The notes beneath the pieces are model-generated. The model was not told where the DNA came from and ran no database searches. It saw nothing but the letters and a program-made list of their open reading frames with translations. Below are positions 20,321-33,410 of a stretch of 64,000 nucleotides of DNA, piece by piece (position 1 is the stretch's first letter; each line of letters starts with the position of its first letter). The stretch spans positions 14,848,834-14,912,833 of the forward strand of contig CM036199.1 in assembly GCA_020631735.1 (NCBI GenBank), given 5' to 3'. Origin of the DNA: Saccharum officinarum. Its lineage: Eukaryota > Streptophyta > Magnoliopsida > Poales > Poaceae. The translations under genes and the position numbers were made by a program.

Positions 20321-23300
20321 CTGGAAGTACATCAGGCGCCCTTCGGGCGCCCTGCAATGATTTGAGGAACAAAAACCAATTTATACTAGATGTGCCTAAG
20401 ATACATAAGCACAGTCAATTATGAAGCATCCGCATATAGTACGGTTTGTATGGCCACCACAATCGTCATGGTTCTATTCATGCATACATCATAGAACTAT
20501 CATTACATTTGTGTGTAGGATCTAGATTAAGATCTTCGAAAAGCCAAGATGTCTTCCATTGTAGCTGATTCAATTCAACCTGCATAAAAAAGACAGCACT
20601 AAGGAATTGGAGGCTAAAGTATGGTTTAAGTAACTAATTGGAGTGAAATACATCTGAAGAAAGGCCCATATATAGTATTTGGAGGGCAGACTCCAATCCA
20701 CCAAATAACTGTCCATGTGTCACATAATACAGGAACTCGCATATTTTTTCATCCATCTAGTGGAATAATATACAACATGCAATAGCATCCATAGAGATTT
20801 GGGGAAATGAACTGTAACAAGAAGGAACTAAATATAAGGTGGTTAGTATTCGGTAGCACAACCCACCACAATCCTTTCCTACCATACACCATGAAATAAA
20901 GGAATGAGTATGACACTGTTTGAGCCTTTGAGCTATCAATTGAATTGCAGTAGATTTTACCGGAGAACTGAAAGTGAGAAACTAAATTTACAATCAAAAG
21001 TCTAAATAATACTAACATCTTAGTTTTGTCCAAAAAACTTTTCCAATTTTCAGCAGGCATATGAAGAGGAACAACAAAAGCAAAAGGGCCAATGCAAGAG
21101 AAACAGTACCTCGACATCCTTGATGTAGAGTTCACATAACACGTCCAGTGTCTTAGGTTCGGCTTTCAAAAAAAAAAGTGTCTTAGGTTCCGCAAGATAC
21201 CGTGAGTAGAGTAGAGAAATCTAATCTGAAACATAACAGACTATTATCGTCCAATAGGCATATTCATTTGTTTGATCCACTGAACATTTGAGATGATCTA
21301 AGAATTTTCTGGAGCTATCCTAGGCATTGAGTATGATAGCACGGCTAGGCATTGACACGATAATGGGGCTAGGCATTCATATACACTGCAACTGTTTGAA
21401 GAAAACATGTTTCTGTAGCTATTCATGGTTATAAAAATACACTTTCAGTAGGACCTGATAACAGCACAAGCATTTTGGCTTCCAAACTGTGTCCGTGAGA
21501 CTTTCAATCTTGATATATTAGCACAAGTAAATAAACGAAAGACAAAGATGTGAAAAGAACGTCAAGTACTAAAGCAAGAATGCATGCAAATGCAGTTCAC
21601 TGCTTGCACATCGTGATTCACCATTCATGACATAGACACATGCATCATTGTGAGTAACTAACTATCAAAGAGGATTCTCTAGTATTGGAAACAAGATCAG
21701 GAACACAACCCAAGTATCCAGAGATTCATGGCATAAACATGGAGAACAAAGGACACGTCGTTTACCTCATGGCCATTCCATCGAACACCTCCCGTGCGGT
21801 ATTGATGTCGACGTCGAGTCCTGCATTGGAGGTGGTGATGGTGGGTGGTGCTGGGACAATGAACGCTAGTGTAGGTCAGTCGGTGGCGGGGATGCTGTGG
21901 ACGCCATCCCCTTCGGCTTGGGGCCGTCGGTGGTCCTGGTCCCTTCCGCGCAGCCAGCTGCCGGCCATGGCTAGCCTGCACGCTCCGTTCCGTGGCTTCA
22001 CCTGGACTGCCGCCGATGGCAGCATGCGGCATGGTGGCGCGGACAGGCGGACGACCGAGCCCATGACGTCGTTGCCGAGCAAGAGCGGGCACGACCGCGC
22101 CACCGGAGGACGGGGACGCCTGGTTGTGGCCTTGGTGGCGTAGCCCAGGGGCTCCATGTGGCCTCGGTGACGCAGCCGATTAGCAGCTCGGTGTTGCTCA
22201 TGGTGCCGTACTTAGGTCCTGTTGGGTTAAAACAGGTTAAAGTTTAACTCCCATCACATCAATGTTGCGGCAAATGCATAGAGTATTAAATGTATACTAA
22301 TTGCATGCATGTTAACACAGCTTAGGAGTAATTTACGAGACGAATCTATTAAGCCTAATTAGTCTAAATTTGAAAACTTTTTATCAAATAAGACGAAAGT
22401 GCTACAGTGTTTGTTAAACTTTAACACCCAAATCAACACAGGTCGAGAAGATGAACAACCAGGCTGCAACTTGTGGCCGATGTGATGTGACAGCGGGATC
22501 CTTAGACCGCATCTGAATCTTTTCCAATCTCCAGCACCTCCGGTGGGCAGGGACGAAGCCAAAAAAAAATTTAGAGGGGGCTGAACAAAAGCGCGGCTAC
22601 ACCAACATAATTTCACTATGACTCCTTACAATAAACAAATATAATAATTTGAAGTAGTTTTATATTGAAACATCGACGAGAATCAAAAAATAGATCATGA
22701 AATGCCAAATTACAAAAAGCCAAATTACGAAACTTATAGACGACACGTGACGGTGAAAACATGCTCATCGATGCTTGACTATCTATCTTAGCACTTACAA
22801 ATAAGTTGACTAATCTTAACAGGAATAGTAAGGAATCAGCATGCATTGTATTTGATCTATAACCTTTTATCTAAATATAGTACTTGGCAGCTGTAGGTGG
22901 GGCTCTAGGGGGGCTTCACGTACTCCACAGCCGTAGGGGGGGCTCGAGCCCCCCTTGCCCGGGCGCTGGCTTCGTCCATGCCGGTGGGAGTGTCAGGCAG
23001 TTGTCAGGGACCCAACGCAGAACGACCTCCACACCTTCCACCACGCCTGTAATCCATGTACCCATACCCCCACTGCTGTTGCGAAGGCCGACGAGCTGCG
23101 CCCTCCACGCCGTGGAAGCTAGAGAGCTCCACCCGATTTACCACCACCGATCTCGGCGGATCCCCGTGCTCAAGCGACGGCGGCACCGAGAGACGCGTGA
23201 GGGGGCAGCGGCATGGAGAAGAGAACAAAAGGGGAGTTGGATCCGTTGCGGTCAATGCCAGAGCCGGCTAGATCTGCTCGCCCGCGGTCCATGCCGGAGC

Positions 23301-23706
23301 CGACCAGATCCATTCACTGGGCGAGCGGCGTGCGGCAGCGGGAGCGAGGAGAAGAGAGAGAGAGAGAGGAGAGAGAGAGGGGAATGAGGAAGGGGTCAGG
23401 TTCGACCGTTCGACCCGGTAGGAGGGGGCTCTCCGAAAAATCTCCTATGAGGTGTTTTATGCAGATAAAAGACAATCTTCAGATTTTCTCTTCTTTGCAT
23501 AAGAATAAAATTTATATTAGGCACTTATACGAAAAATATCCAAACGGGGATTCTGTTGTAGGCCTATGAACTGGATTGCGGGTTCATTTCGAAAAAGATG
23601 AAGGACTTTTCTGCACAATATACAGAGACACGCGTCCACACAAGGAGCCACGGATGCCAGAATTCTGTGGTGCGTGCGAAGTCGAGCGGTCTTTAATCAA
23701 CCCTGA
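20321..23706 (-). mobile_element. Non-autonomous Helitron X (minus strand)
   Basis: On the minus strand it begins TCAGGGTTGATTAAAGAC (5' end at 23706) and ends with a hairpin of GGCGCCC/GGGCGCC around 20335-20351, then TGATGTACTTCCAG just before the host T. It lies between host A (20320) and, originally, a T, with no target duplication. The first ~75 bp match Helitron Y at roughly 80%, while the interiors differ. No Rep/helicase is coded. The interior carries minus-strand exon-like sequence at ~21765-22201 with a GT splice donor, possibly a captured gene fragment I cannot identify. A MITE sits at 22215-22443. Copy 2: 38741-42114. Confidence 0.7.
22215..22443. mobile_element. MITE nested in Helitron X
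   Basis: GGTCCTGTTGGG at the left faces an inverted counterpart at the right, with the CGAGACGAATCTATTAAGCC core typical of the grass MITE family. Copy 2: 40632-40857. Confidence 0.65.
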
Positions 23707-26700
23707 CTAGAACATCAGGCGCCCTACCGTGACTTCTCTTCCACAACATGAACTTTAGCAGGTACATTGGGGAATTGATTCATTCATCAACAACAAAAAT
23801 CATAATGGCTAATTTCCTAAAAAAGCATAAACGGTTTACAATCTTGAGTTAACAGGTAAAACACCACATAGGCCATAGATAAGTAAGTAAAACATATGAG
23901 ATCACAAAGCTACATTCAGGGAGTGAGACAAGACCAAAAGAACAGAAGAATTCACTCGTTGACAACAGTTTTACAAAAACAAAAAAAGACCAAAGATAAA
24001 AACCTATTATCATTACGCATATAATGAATTAATGGTACATCTACATCGATAATCCAGTAGCCTCCTGTAGCAACGGCCATTGTGATCATGAAAAATAAAA
24101 TCATGAGTATCATCATCAGAACAAGGTAGTCAAAGCCCTATCAGTTACCTGCAATTTGGCACACACAACACATCAGAGCATGGTACGACATAGAAAATAG
24201 ATGCAAGCCAAAAAAAAAAAAAGAAAAAGAAAAAATAGAAATATGGCTTACAATAATCTGCAAAGAACCATTGAGGCAGTAGCCATTTACCAAGGAAATG
24301 TTAAATGATATTTCTTAATGCACAACGTAATATTCAATAAATAAACTGCTGGTCCTAAGACATTCTATTTGTCCTCCTTTTCCCACATCAATTTTCAACT
24401 CTAACATCGTGTGTCTTTCTTCTGAGAGTACCCACATGTCAAAGGAAAAAAATCAGAATGCCAGTAGCAAAGGTATTGCACAAATAATAGTTGCAGTCAT
24501 AAGAACATGATGGTTGAATCTCAAGGCCCATAATAAAGGCCGCTCTCAGATTAGGAAAAAAAATCCAAAATTGGATTAAAATGGTGACCATGGGTGTTGT
24601 TTCATTTGATATACATCATTTCCAAGAAACCAAAAGTTACATGCAATTGTATCATTTAAAAAAAACCAAGTATCAGATTATACTCATATAAGCCTTTGGT
24701 ATGGTATACAAGTAACCATTGTCAAGAGTACATAATTTAATGCATGGTAGAACATAGAGCTACAAACTAATAGTTCTGACGAGCAGATATTTGTAGGACC
24801 ATCTCTTCCCTGAGCAGAAAAAACACAACATATGGTTTTCAAAATTTTGTTATGCTAAAATTACTGACACAAAAAATCCATTTTTTGAGAACTTCCACAA
24901 GGCAAATCCAGTGGCGAGTTGGGGCATGCTAACACACAGCATACTTTCCACCATAAGAAGAGATTTTAGCTATGTCAAGAAGCTTGAGATATGAAACATG
25001 CAAAACATCATTGTGGAAAGTATGTTGTGTGTTAGCATACATCTCATCTGCTCCAACCATTAGCCTCTATTATCTCAGTATAATAACCCTGACTTACAGC
25101 ATGCTAACAAACAGCATGCTTTCCACAAGTATGATGTGTGTTAGCAGGTTAGCATACATCTCACCATGAGAAGAGATTTCTAGTTATGTCTAGGGTTATT
25201 ACTAATTCAAATGTTTAAATAACTGCTCCATTTCCTTCAGTACTCTATGGCTTATACGTAATCAACATGGCGATCATAAGATAATATTCATTTATAACCA
25301 AACTCTTTAGTCCATTTGGCAGTACGATTGACCTCACTCCATTGTATGTAATAGTTGCACAGAAAAACTCATTAGAGTTATTGAGCCTCTACTGAACTTT
25401 GTGGCATACATCTCATTTGAATGCACTCTTATTAAAGAATCAAAGTATTGCGGCACCCAGATAAATTATGAACTTCATCAAAAAATAAATAAATTACGAA
25501 GGCACAAACTCAAGGAGGTGTTAGAACACTGCACTAATCCTGTTAATCGTTGTGAAATCCTGGATGCGGAACCAGAGGCGGAACTGGAATTATAACAATC
25601 CAATCTATAAAGTTGGATGAGAGAAGTCGGAAATCCATAAGAAACGATTTCCTCGCAGTGCAAAAACCTGCAGCTCACCTGTCAAATGTTGAGATCCAGC
25701 TTGTCGTTGTGCTCCTCGCCGCTAGATCTCTCGGAGTTGAGGACAACTCACCGAAGATGAACGCCACCCCTTCAACTACACGACACATCCCCGATGCCTA
25801 AATCAGCATCTGAAGACAGGCAAGCCACCGCTTCTCATCGCGAGTGGAGAGTTCTGCTGAAAGAAAGAAATATTTGTCAAGATTGGCATATGGAGAATGA
25901 AAGTTAGGAAATTAGGAAAGATATATTAATTATGTATTCGTAATATCCAGCGCAATCTCATATAAACCATTGTAACCACACGAATACTAAAACATAAATC
26001 TGTACGTGGATGAGAGGCTGAGGGCAAAAGCTACATGCCACTGAAGATGTTTAACATATATATTATCAAGCTAGCTGCAGTCGAAAGCAAATCAGACCTA
26101 AAGAGACCTCTTGCCAGCATCAATTATATTATCTAATTTACCCATGTCTACGCACAAGCCTAATAGAAAATGGAAGAAACTCTGAACTTTTTGAAGTCTA
26201 AAATCTATCTAACTTGATTTGTTTCATTACACACAAAGTATTTTGACTTGAAGTCTAGATTCTATTAGAAAACAATGTTATGTTGTCCCTATATGTCAAA
26301 CAGGGAGACAATTTCCTCCGAATACACCTCTTTCTCTGAAAAATGGCATCATTAGATTGTTTTGGCACATGAAGTTGACGTGCCTTTTGTCTATATACGT
26401 CAAACATGGAGAAAATTCTCCAAATAATTCCCATTTAATAGTTGACGGTGCAGACGTCTAGGAATTATGGCTCGGTGGGTTGCAGATGCTCATGAGAACA
26501 TAGTACAAGCTGTAAAAAAACAATATTCTCTCTCAGTAGGGCAATCCATCAGTGCTAATAAGCAAAACTGATGCTTCAAAAGAACAGAGCAATGCACACA
26601 ATAATCCACAGAGAAGAGACATAGTGCACCGTGAGATGAGGAGGGACACGCACCATGTAGGTGACATCGCTGTAGAGCAGGAAGACGGCTTACCCCTCAC

Positions 26701-27313
26701 CACTTGTACTATATCCGGCGTCAGTCTCTACTATGGGCGACCATGGATCTGGCCGGCCCCTCCATGGATTTGGCCTCCTCAAATCTTGGATTCGGCCACA
26801 GATCCTCGCGTGCTAACCACACCTCCACGCCATAGATCTTCATCGGAGGTTAGGCTGTAACCACACTCGAGATCTCTGGCGGCGCAGCCCCGCCATAGAT
26901 CTCCACCGTACGACAAAGCAGAGGGGAGAGATGGGGCGGCTAGGGTTTGGGCACACCCAAGCTGCCGCTCATGCGGGAGTCTCCTCGTGCAGGAGCGAGG
27001 TTGCTGAAGTGACTATGGATTGGGGGCTGGCCTGTGAAAAGGTAGGAAGCTTGGGTGGAGGTGCGGAGGAGGCGGCGACCGCGGGGAGATGAGAGAAAGG
27101 CGGCGACGGCGGCGGGGAGAGGAGAGAAAGGAGAGAGGGATCGAGAGGTCAGAGGGCTACGGGGTGGGAAGGGGTTGGACCGCGGGTTGATTCTACAAAC
27201 TTTAAGGGCTTTTTTGCAAAATAGACGACAACATGTGTCGGCACACGAAGGCGCCACCGATGCTCCAAATTCTGTGGTGGCTGCAAACTGGAGCAGTCTT
27301 TAAACAACCCCGA
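23707..27313 (-). mobile_element. Non-autonomous Helitron Y, abutting X
   Basis: On the minus strand it starts TCGGGGTTGTTTAAAGAC (27313) and ends GGGCGCCTGATGTTCTAG (CTAG at 23707-23710), followed by the T that is the first base of Helitron X. The A/T junction without duplication is the Helitron signature. The hairpin arm upstream of GGGCGCC is decayed. The minus strand contains a 5'-UTR-like GC-rich block (~26700-27180, with AAACCCTAG near 26945) and short exon-like pieces with GT donors near 25672, 25752 and 26692, suggesting captured gene fragments of unknown origin. No Rep/helicase. Copy 2: 42115-45709. Confidence 0.7.
24925..25040. repeat. Foldback repeat inside Helitron Y
   Basis: A 27 bp arm (24925-24951, CATGCTAACACACAGC...) is repeated inverted at 25013-25039 with one or two mismatches around a ~61 bp loop. 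A third arm copy lies at ~25100-25127. Copy 2: 43332-43446. Confidence 0.75.
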
Positions 27314-27334
27314 TGCCGTGGTCAACACGGTATA

Positions 27335-27520
27335 CTCCGCCATTGCGTCATGCAATTGCACTGCTATCAGCCCATCGTATTTGTGGAAATATGAGTAAAT
27401 TGTCTATCTTCTTAAAGTTTAAGTTTTTGTGTTGAATTAATCAGAGCGTTTTATCATAATCTTAATATATGATATATATTAGAGTAAAAGGTCCTATGTT
27501 CCAATTGTGCCAGATTTTAT
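27335..27520 (+). repeat. Downstream copy of old repeat segment B, first part
   Basis: Matches 16093-16275. It is interrupted after 27520 by the 5.8 kb insertion and resumes at 33339-33405 with AATAGAATAATTTGAGGG. Copy 2: ~45731-45916 and 51716-51782. Confidence 0.7.
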
Positions 27521-28039
27521 TATGGAAGCAGCTAATGCACGCATGGCCGTGCATTAGACCTCCCGCACGCACACTCCAATTAAGGAAAGGAACTTTTTTT
27601 TGGCAAGATGCTAATTAACACTGGCTTGTTGGTGCTCTCGGAGGAAAATTTTTCCCGCCCTCGCATCTTGCGCAGCCTAGGCCCAGATACGACCAGTTTT
27701 ATGGGAACAAGGCAAAATCAGCCCTAGACATATGCTTTTAGGTACTGCATGTATATGTTCACAAAAAGGACAATGTATTCAGGAAAAAAAACATATTTGC
27801 ATCTGCAGTTTTTTGAAAAGCACAACACTATACATCTAGTCCCGTAGAAAAAACACAAATTTGCACATTCTTCTCTATACATGGCCCTTATCTTGCTTCT
27901 CTGTACTACTGAACATGGCCTGCATCCTGCATGTTAAAAAAAAGAACATGTGTTATAAGTCTGTTGCCTACATGTCATGATATAGCAGCACACGTTGCAT
28001 GCATATGAATCATCTTAATGACCTACCCCCAGATTTACA

Positions 28040-31012
28040 ACAAAAAGGCTAAATTGCCTATTTAAAAGTATATTGTTGCCCAACAAGTGACACTTAAATT
28101 GCCTAGTAAATGACATTTAAACAAGATCATCCCTAATGGCTGTAGTTTTGGTATATAAACAAGTCAGATTTGAAGCAATTGAACCTGTGAGTATTTCATG
28201 CAACTGATATAATAAAGCAATAAAAATGCACCATCATAACAAACTTCCCCACCATGTAGAAATTGCAGCCTGTGAGTATTTCAGTTATACAATTTAAGCC
28301 TATGTAGAAATTACATGCCTGCGGGCTAATCTATTGGGTTGAACTGAGCAATTACACTAATTCGTAATTTATGTATTCTGAAAAAGGCAATTTATGTATC
28401 CTAAATAGGCAATTTATGTATTCTGAAAAGGCAAGTATAGTTTACTATTGGCTAGACCTAGACAATAGACATAATTCGCAATACAAACCACATGGCATAA
28501 AATAGTTTGTTATTTTTCCCACAATAGTAAAAACCGAATTTTATTACCAAGGCAACGAAATTACAGGGGCTCAAAGTTCATGTACCACTGACCAATGCGA
28601 AAGGAAATATGAAGACGTCAGTCAAATGATCACCCAGGGACTATTTGCCCGAACAAACAGCAACTATCGACATAGTCTAGAGAAGCACTAACACGACCCG
28701 AAAAACATTTGCCTGGAAACCGTTTCTTATAAACTTTTGAGAAACTCTGTTACAAAGCATGATCTGCCCTTTCAAAGAAGTAAAAAGGAAACACACCAGC
28801 TCAGAAACATAGAGGTCTCACCTGCTTTCCAATACTTGATCATATGCACAATCTGTCGCTTCATTGTCAGGACAAAAGAGCACAATCCAATAGCAGAGAA
28901 GTATTGGCCAGAAAGACAGGAACATCGAATCTCATGACAAAATCAATGCAAAAGGTTTTTGTGATGGCATACCTAAAACAAGAACTAGTTGGTTAAACAT
29001 ATTTTTAGACTGAAAAGGGTGATTGTAACGTGATAAATAATTAGGCTAAGGAAGGAGTACTTGCACAATGCCCAAAAAATGTCTAATTGCTAATTATTCA
29101 GCTCTAAATGCTAATTATTGACACCTTCATAAAACCTAAACACCAGCTATATTTCTCTTAGGCAATTTAAGTTTTATTTGTTAGGCAACATTGTTTTCCT
29201 AAATAGTCAATTTATATATTCTGAAAAGGCAAGTATAGTGTCTGTATGTTTATTTGCAACCCATAACATAAGAGCTTATACTGTAAATGCATGCACAAAA
29301 AGAGTTGTTGTCATTACATTTGTATATAGCAGGAAGCAAAACCATTGCAGTTAAAGTGTCTACAATATGACAATACAACAAGGGCAGCTAGCTCAATCGT
29401 GTGCGACATCCGGTATTTTCATGTATTCTTAGAAATAAAAAAACTCACAAGAAGAAAATATGGGTAATCGGCCTGTTCGGCTATAATTATTTGGTTGTGG
29501 CTGCAGCTTATTACAGTTATACCTATAGTATATTCTAGTTTACTTTTACAGGCAAACTAGCAGCAGCCGGCTGCAAGAAGCTGTATTTTCTTAGGCAACT
29601 TAAGTGTCATTAATTAGGCAACAATGTTTTCCTAATTAGGCAATTTTTATATTATGAAAAAGCAAGTATAATGTTTATGTTCATTTGCAACCCACAACTC
29701 CACCCCCAACCTTCAAATCCCGGTTTATTTGCAAAAAACAAACAGAGGCAGGGTGATGATGTCAATAACTAGTTTTTATACAAAAGCCAGACTAGTTTAA
29801 TGACTGAATAGAAAGGATCAGCATAACAGTAGAAAAAAAGAAAGGAATGATATGTCAACAACAATATGTCACCTGCATTAGTCAGCACCCTCCTCCCAAT
29901 CTCTTCCCAACTCAAGAAAATGGAATCTCAAGCTTCATCTTGTCACCTATGCATGATTCAAGTCACTTAGAGCACGGAGTAATGCTTGATGATAAAAAGA
30001 GTAGAGGTTATAGACACATTTTTGTGTTGGACATAAATAAATTGCCACCAGATTACTAATAAGTTGCCTGACTAATGATATTAAATTGCTTAACTAAATT
30101 TACATGCACATTTTTTGGTGGTATTGTATTGCTCGTCTACACTTTCATCTAGCCTGTTGCACACTCCACCTTTGCTGCAGGTCACCTTTGCTACCTTCTC
30201 TATCTACAGTGACAGCATAGCAGCAGTATGGCAATAAGTAGTGGCCGATCTCAGCCCGATACTGCCTAAATATAGCTAGTAGTGGCTATAGTAGTAGCAG
30301 ATGCACTAGATGTGGTTACAACTTGTTAAGCAATGGAAAGCAGTTTAAGAGGTGTGCTCGTGTTGCATTTCTCTGCTCAAGTTCATCTTCTACCTCTAAT
30401 TGTGAGCTGTGAGAGGATGATTTTAACATGATAAATAAGTAGGCTGAGGCATGAGTACTTATACCATGCCCAAAAGAATGTCTAATTGCTAATTATTCAG
30501 CTCTAAATGCTGATTATTGACACCTCCATAAACCTAACACCAGCTACATTTTCTTAGGCAATTTAAGTTTCATTCGTTAGGCAACAACGCCTTCCTAAAT
30601 AGGAGATTTATGTATTCTGAAAAAGCAAGTATAGTGTACTGCACCAGCAGAGGTGTGCTCGTGCTGCATTTTGTGTCCAAGTTCATCTTCTACATCTAAT
30701 TGTGAGTTGAGAGGGTGAGTGTAACGTGATAAATAAATTTAACATACCTTGTGCCATGGGTAAGCTTTGATCTGAGGAAATCCAAACATGGTGGAGTTTT
30801 AATTCATACATTGGATTTCCTCACATGTTAGAGTAACAAGAAACTGTCAGCAAAAAGCAAATCCATTCAATACATGAAAAATAGAAAAACACTAGTTAGC
30901 ACATTTCTTCAACAATTTAAGTGTCATTCATTAGGCAACAATGTATTCTTAAATAGGCAATTATGTATTTTGAAAAAGCAAGTAGTGTCTGTGTTCACTT
31001 GCAACCCACAGC
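28040..31012. repeat. Six dispersed ~60-110 bp repeats in insertion Z
   Basis: A unit built on TTAGGCAATTTAAGTGTCAT ... GGCAACAATGTTTTCCTAAATAGGCAATTT ending GCAAGTATAGTG occurs at ~28377-28440, 29157-29275, 29590-29700, 30550-30650 and 30905-31012. An inverted copy lies at ~28043-28105. Longer neighbouring modules (29018-29275 and 30410-30660) are also shared. The same set is present in copy 2. Confidence 0.75.
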
Positions 31013-31312
31013 CCCATGACTCACTCATTGATGGCATGCAAAAAAAAAAGTACAAATAATATAGATGACTCACTCATGATGAGTGCAGAGAAAAGATTAA
31101 TGCAACAGAAGCCAATAACATCCCAGTAATATGCCCTCCATTTCAGGTTTCAGCAGAAAAATAATATGCCCTTTATTTCAGGTTTCAGCAGGAAATTAAT
31201 ATGTTGGATGCTTAGATAATATACTAGCACTATGGTGTCGGTAATCTATCACTGACCACTGGCTCATGTCAACTCTAAAAATATAGGCAAATGTCTTGAT
31301 TATATTACACGG

Positions 31313-32500
31313 ATCTAGTATCTTAATTAGGCTATTCTATTGTTTTGAATTAAGCAAGTGTACAAACCGGGGTGTCAAAAAACAGTACACCGCAGGCTGC
31401 CATTCAAGCAACACAGTTAGGATTGCTTTAATCATTAGCAGTTAAAAGCACAAAGAGAGAGGAAAAGTTAATTTAAATGGCTCCTTATAATTATCATACA
31501 TCTCTGCTATATCAAGTTATCAAATTTTCTAAATATAGTACATAAGTCCAGAGAAGCATGGATTATAGTACAATGAACCACAGAATTAGCTATGTTGTAG
31601 GCTTGCAAGTTGTGCTAATCAGAGTGCTCATGAACTCATGGTAATACAGTAAGCGCAAACAGGAAAGAAATCATCCTATAAGAAACATCCTTCCGCAACA
31701 TTAAAAGATGGTTTACCCATAGTTTGTAAACTTGTAGAGAGGGGATATGGTATACCTGGTTGGGATGCCTGACTGAGCACATGTTTAGGGATGGCGTGAC
31801 TGCATATAGTAAATCTGTAAAATCAAAAAGCAGGGACAATCGCTAGTTCACATGAGCAATATAGTAGGAAAGTAATTCGAATGGGAACCTTAGCTGCACA
31901 GGCGCACGAAATTTTTACAGGAAGTGTGTTGTGAATCTACACATGCGAATGTGAAAGGAAAGAAAGGTTCATAACCAAAGCAATTAGTTCTTCTAAATTA
32001 GCTAGTGGAAAATAGGAATAATATGAGGAAGATAAGAGTTTACGTCAGTGACGATCACACAGGAGGGGTCTAGAATTTTTCAGCCAAGTTATAAATATGT
32101 GTAAGGAAATGATAACAGAAAAAATAGGGAGGCCACAGGAGAACATGAATGATGGAACATGTAGAACTTTTATTTCTTTGGTAAAATATGAGAATGTACG
32201 TTCTTCTCTTCCAGAAGCTATAATTGTCTCACATCACCTCTGAGTTTCAGTGGTAATGAACGACTCTTGTCAGGGCATATGTTTTGCAAACAAAGAACAG
32301 AGACTGGTCAGTAAGATGACAAACATAGTTTAGTAAGGAATAGATGGATGGATTTTACTGATCATAAATAAACATCCTACTGACTATAGGAAGAATATTT
32401 TTACTGATCATAGAAAAAGGTGTTCCTTAGCTAGAGATAGAGACCTGAAGAATTGGGTAAAGAACTAACATAGGAATTCCTGATCATACGAATTCCTGGG
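31313..32500. other. Insertion Z interior, no gene recognised
   Basis: AT-rich with scattered short frames only. No domain, RNA gene or repeat recognised. Confidence 0.4.
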
Positions 32501-32662
32501 TGAATATACAATGCCTCATATAAATACTAATCCAAATCTCTTGCTATCTTCACGTGACAAGCAGAGGCCATCTTCATGCCGCTACGTACTAGTGCTCCTA
32601 GCAAGCTTGGCTGACGCGCTTGTTATCATTTGTTTTGTGACTGATCAAATCAGTTAAACTCA

Positions 32663-32794
32663 ATGGCCAGCATCCTTGGCAAGGGCTGCCTCACCACATG
32701 CTTCTTCTCTCTGCACATATCTGCTACTAACAAACTGATGCTATCTTATCTCTGGATTCGTATGCCATGCTGCTTGCTAGCTACGGCAAGCTAA
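32663..32794 (+). CDS. Possible 43-residue ORF
   Basis: A TATA-like ATATAAATAC (~32517-32527) precedes an ATG at 32663 opening MASILGKGCLTTCFFSLH; stop at 32792-32794. Unchanged in copy 2 (51039-51170). Cys-rich and short; no family recognised. It may be chance. Confidence 0.15.
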   Translation: MASILGKGCLTTCFFSLHISATNKLMLSYLWIRMPCCLLATAS

Positions 32795-33410
32795 TCTGTT
32801 GCCGGTGTTAACCATAGAAATATTGTATTAGGATTCAAAATCGAATTGCAAATAAGAGGGCATTCCACTAAAAAATCGAACAGTTGAGATTTCTAATCTA
32901 TATATAAGTCATGTATCTATCAAGTGAGCCAAATTTTTGTAAAGTAGAAACTGCAAATTCTAAGTACAACCGGGCACGTCTAATTTCTAAAAAGGAGTTG
33001 GCCAGCCATTAGGCTTATAATTGGTTGCAAGTCGGGAAAGGGGCGAGGCCGCACGCCACCAGTAGAGGAGGAGCGGGGCCGCGCCACCGCAGGTCGGGGA
33101 CCGGCCGCGCGCTGCTAGAGCAATCGGTGGTGGTGGTGGGAGCCCGCCGCTGCAGCCATCGGAGGGAAGAGGGTGCGTGGACGGTGCGGTGCGGCCGATG
33201 TCGGAAGGAGGGAGAGGGAGAGAGAGAGGATAAATGGATGTGGGGAACGGATGGGGGAAGGAAAGGATAAAGAGCAGGCTGAGCACGTGCGCTGCGTAAT
33301 GGATGGACATGTGTGCGTGCGAAGTCTTTACCTTTTATCAAATAGAATAATTTGAGGGAACTTCCGAGCTGGTACGTATCTAAGGAAAGCGTGACTATAA
33401 GGGCCTTTTA

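Larger units (their letters stand above)
27521..33332. mobile_element. 5.8 kb insertion Z of unclear class
   Basis: It separates two halves of repeat segment B, so it is an insertion. TTTTAT is present at both flanks (27515-27520, 33333-33338; 7 of 9 bases match over 9 bp). The ends show weak inverted similarity (GCACGCATGGCC against GCACACATGTCC), compatible with a Mutator-like element. The right end read on the minus strand (TAAAGACTTCGCACGCAC) resembles the 5' end of Helitron X, so a decayed Helitron is the alternative. A short hairpin (TAATGCACG/CGTGCATTA) lies at ~27539-27562. No transposase found. Copy 2: 45917-51709. Confidence 0.45.

Noticed and set aside
20335..20351. GC hairpin as a transcription terminator
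   Set aside because: This is a plant nuclear sequence, and the hairpin is better explained as the Helitron 3' hairpin.
20749..21135. 128-residue minus-strand frame in Helitron X
   Set aside because: No domain, AT-rich codon use and no splice or promoter context; identical in copy 2 only because the DNA is duplicated.
28040..31012. CRISPR-like array
   Set aside because: Repeats are ~100 bp, diverged, unevenly spaced and partly inverted, in a plant genome.
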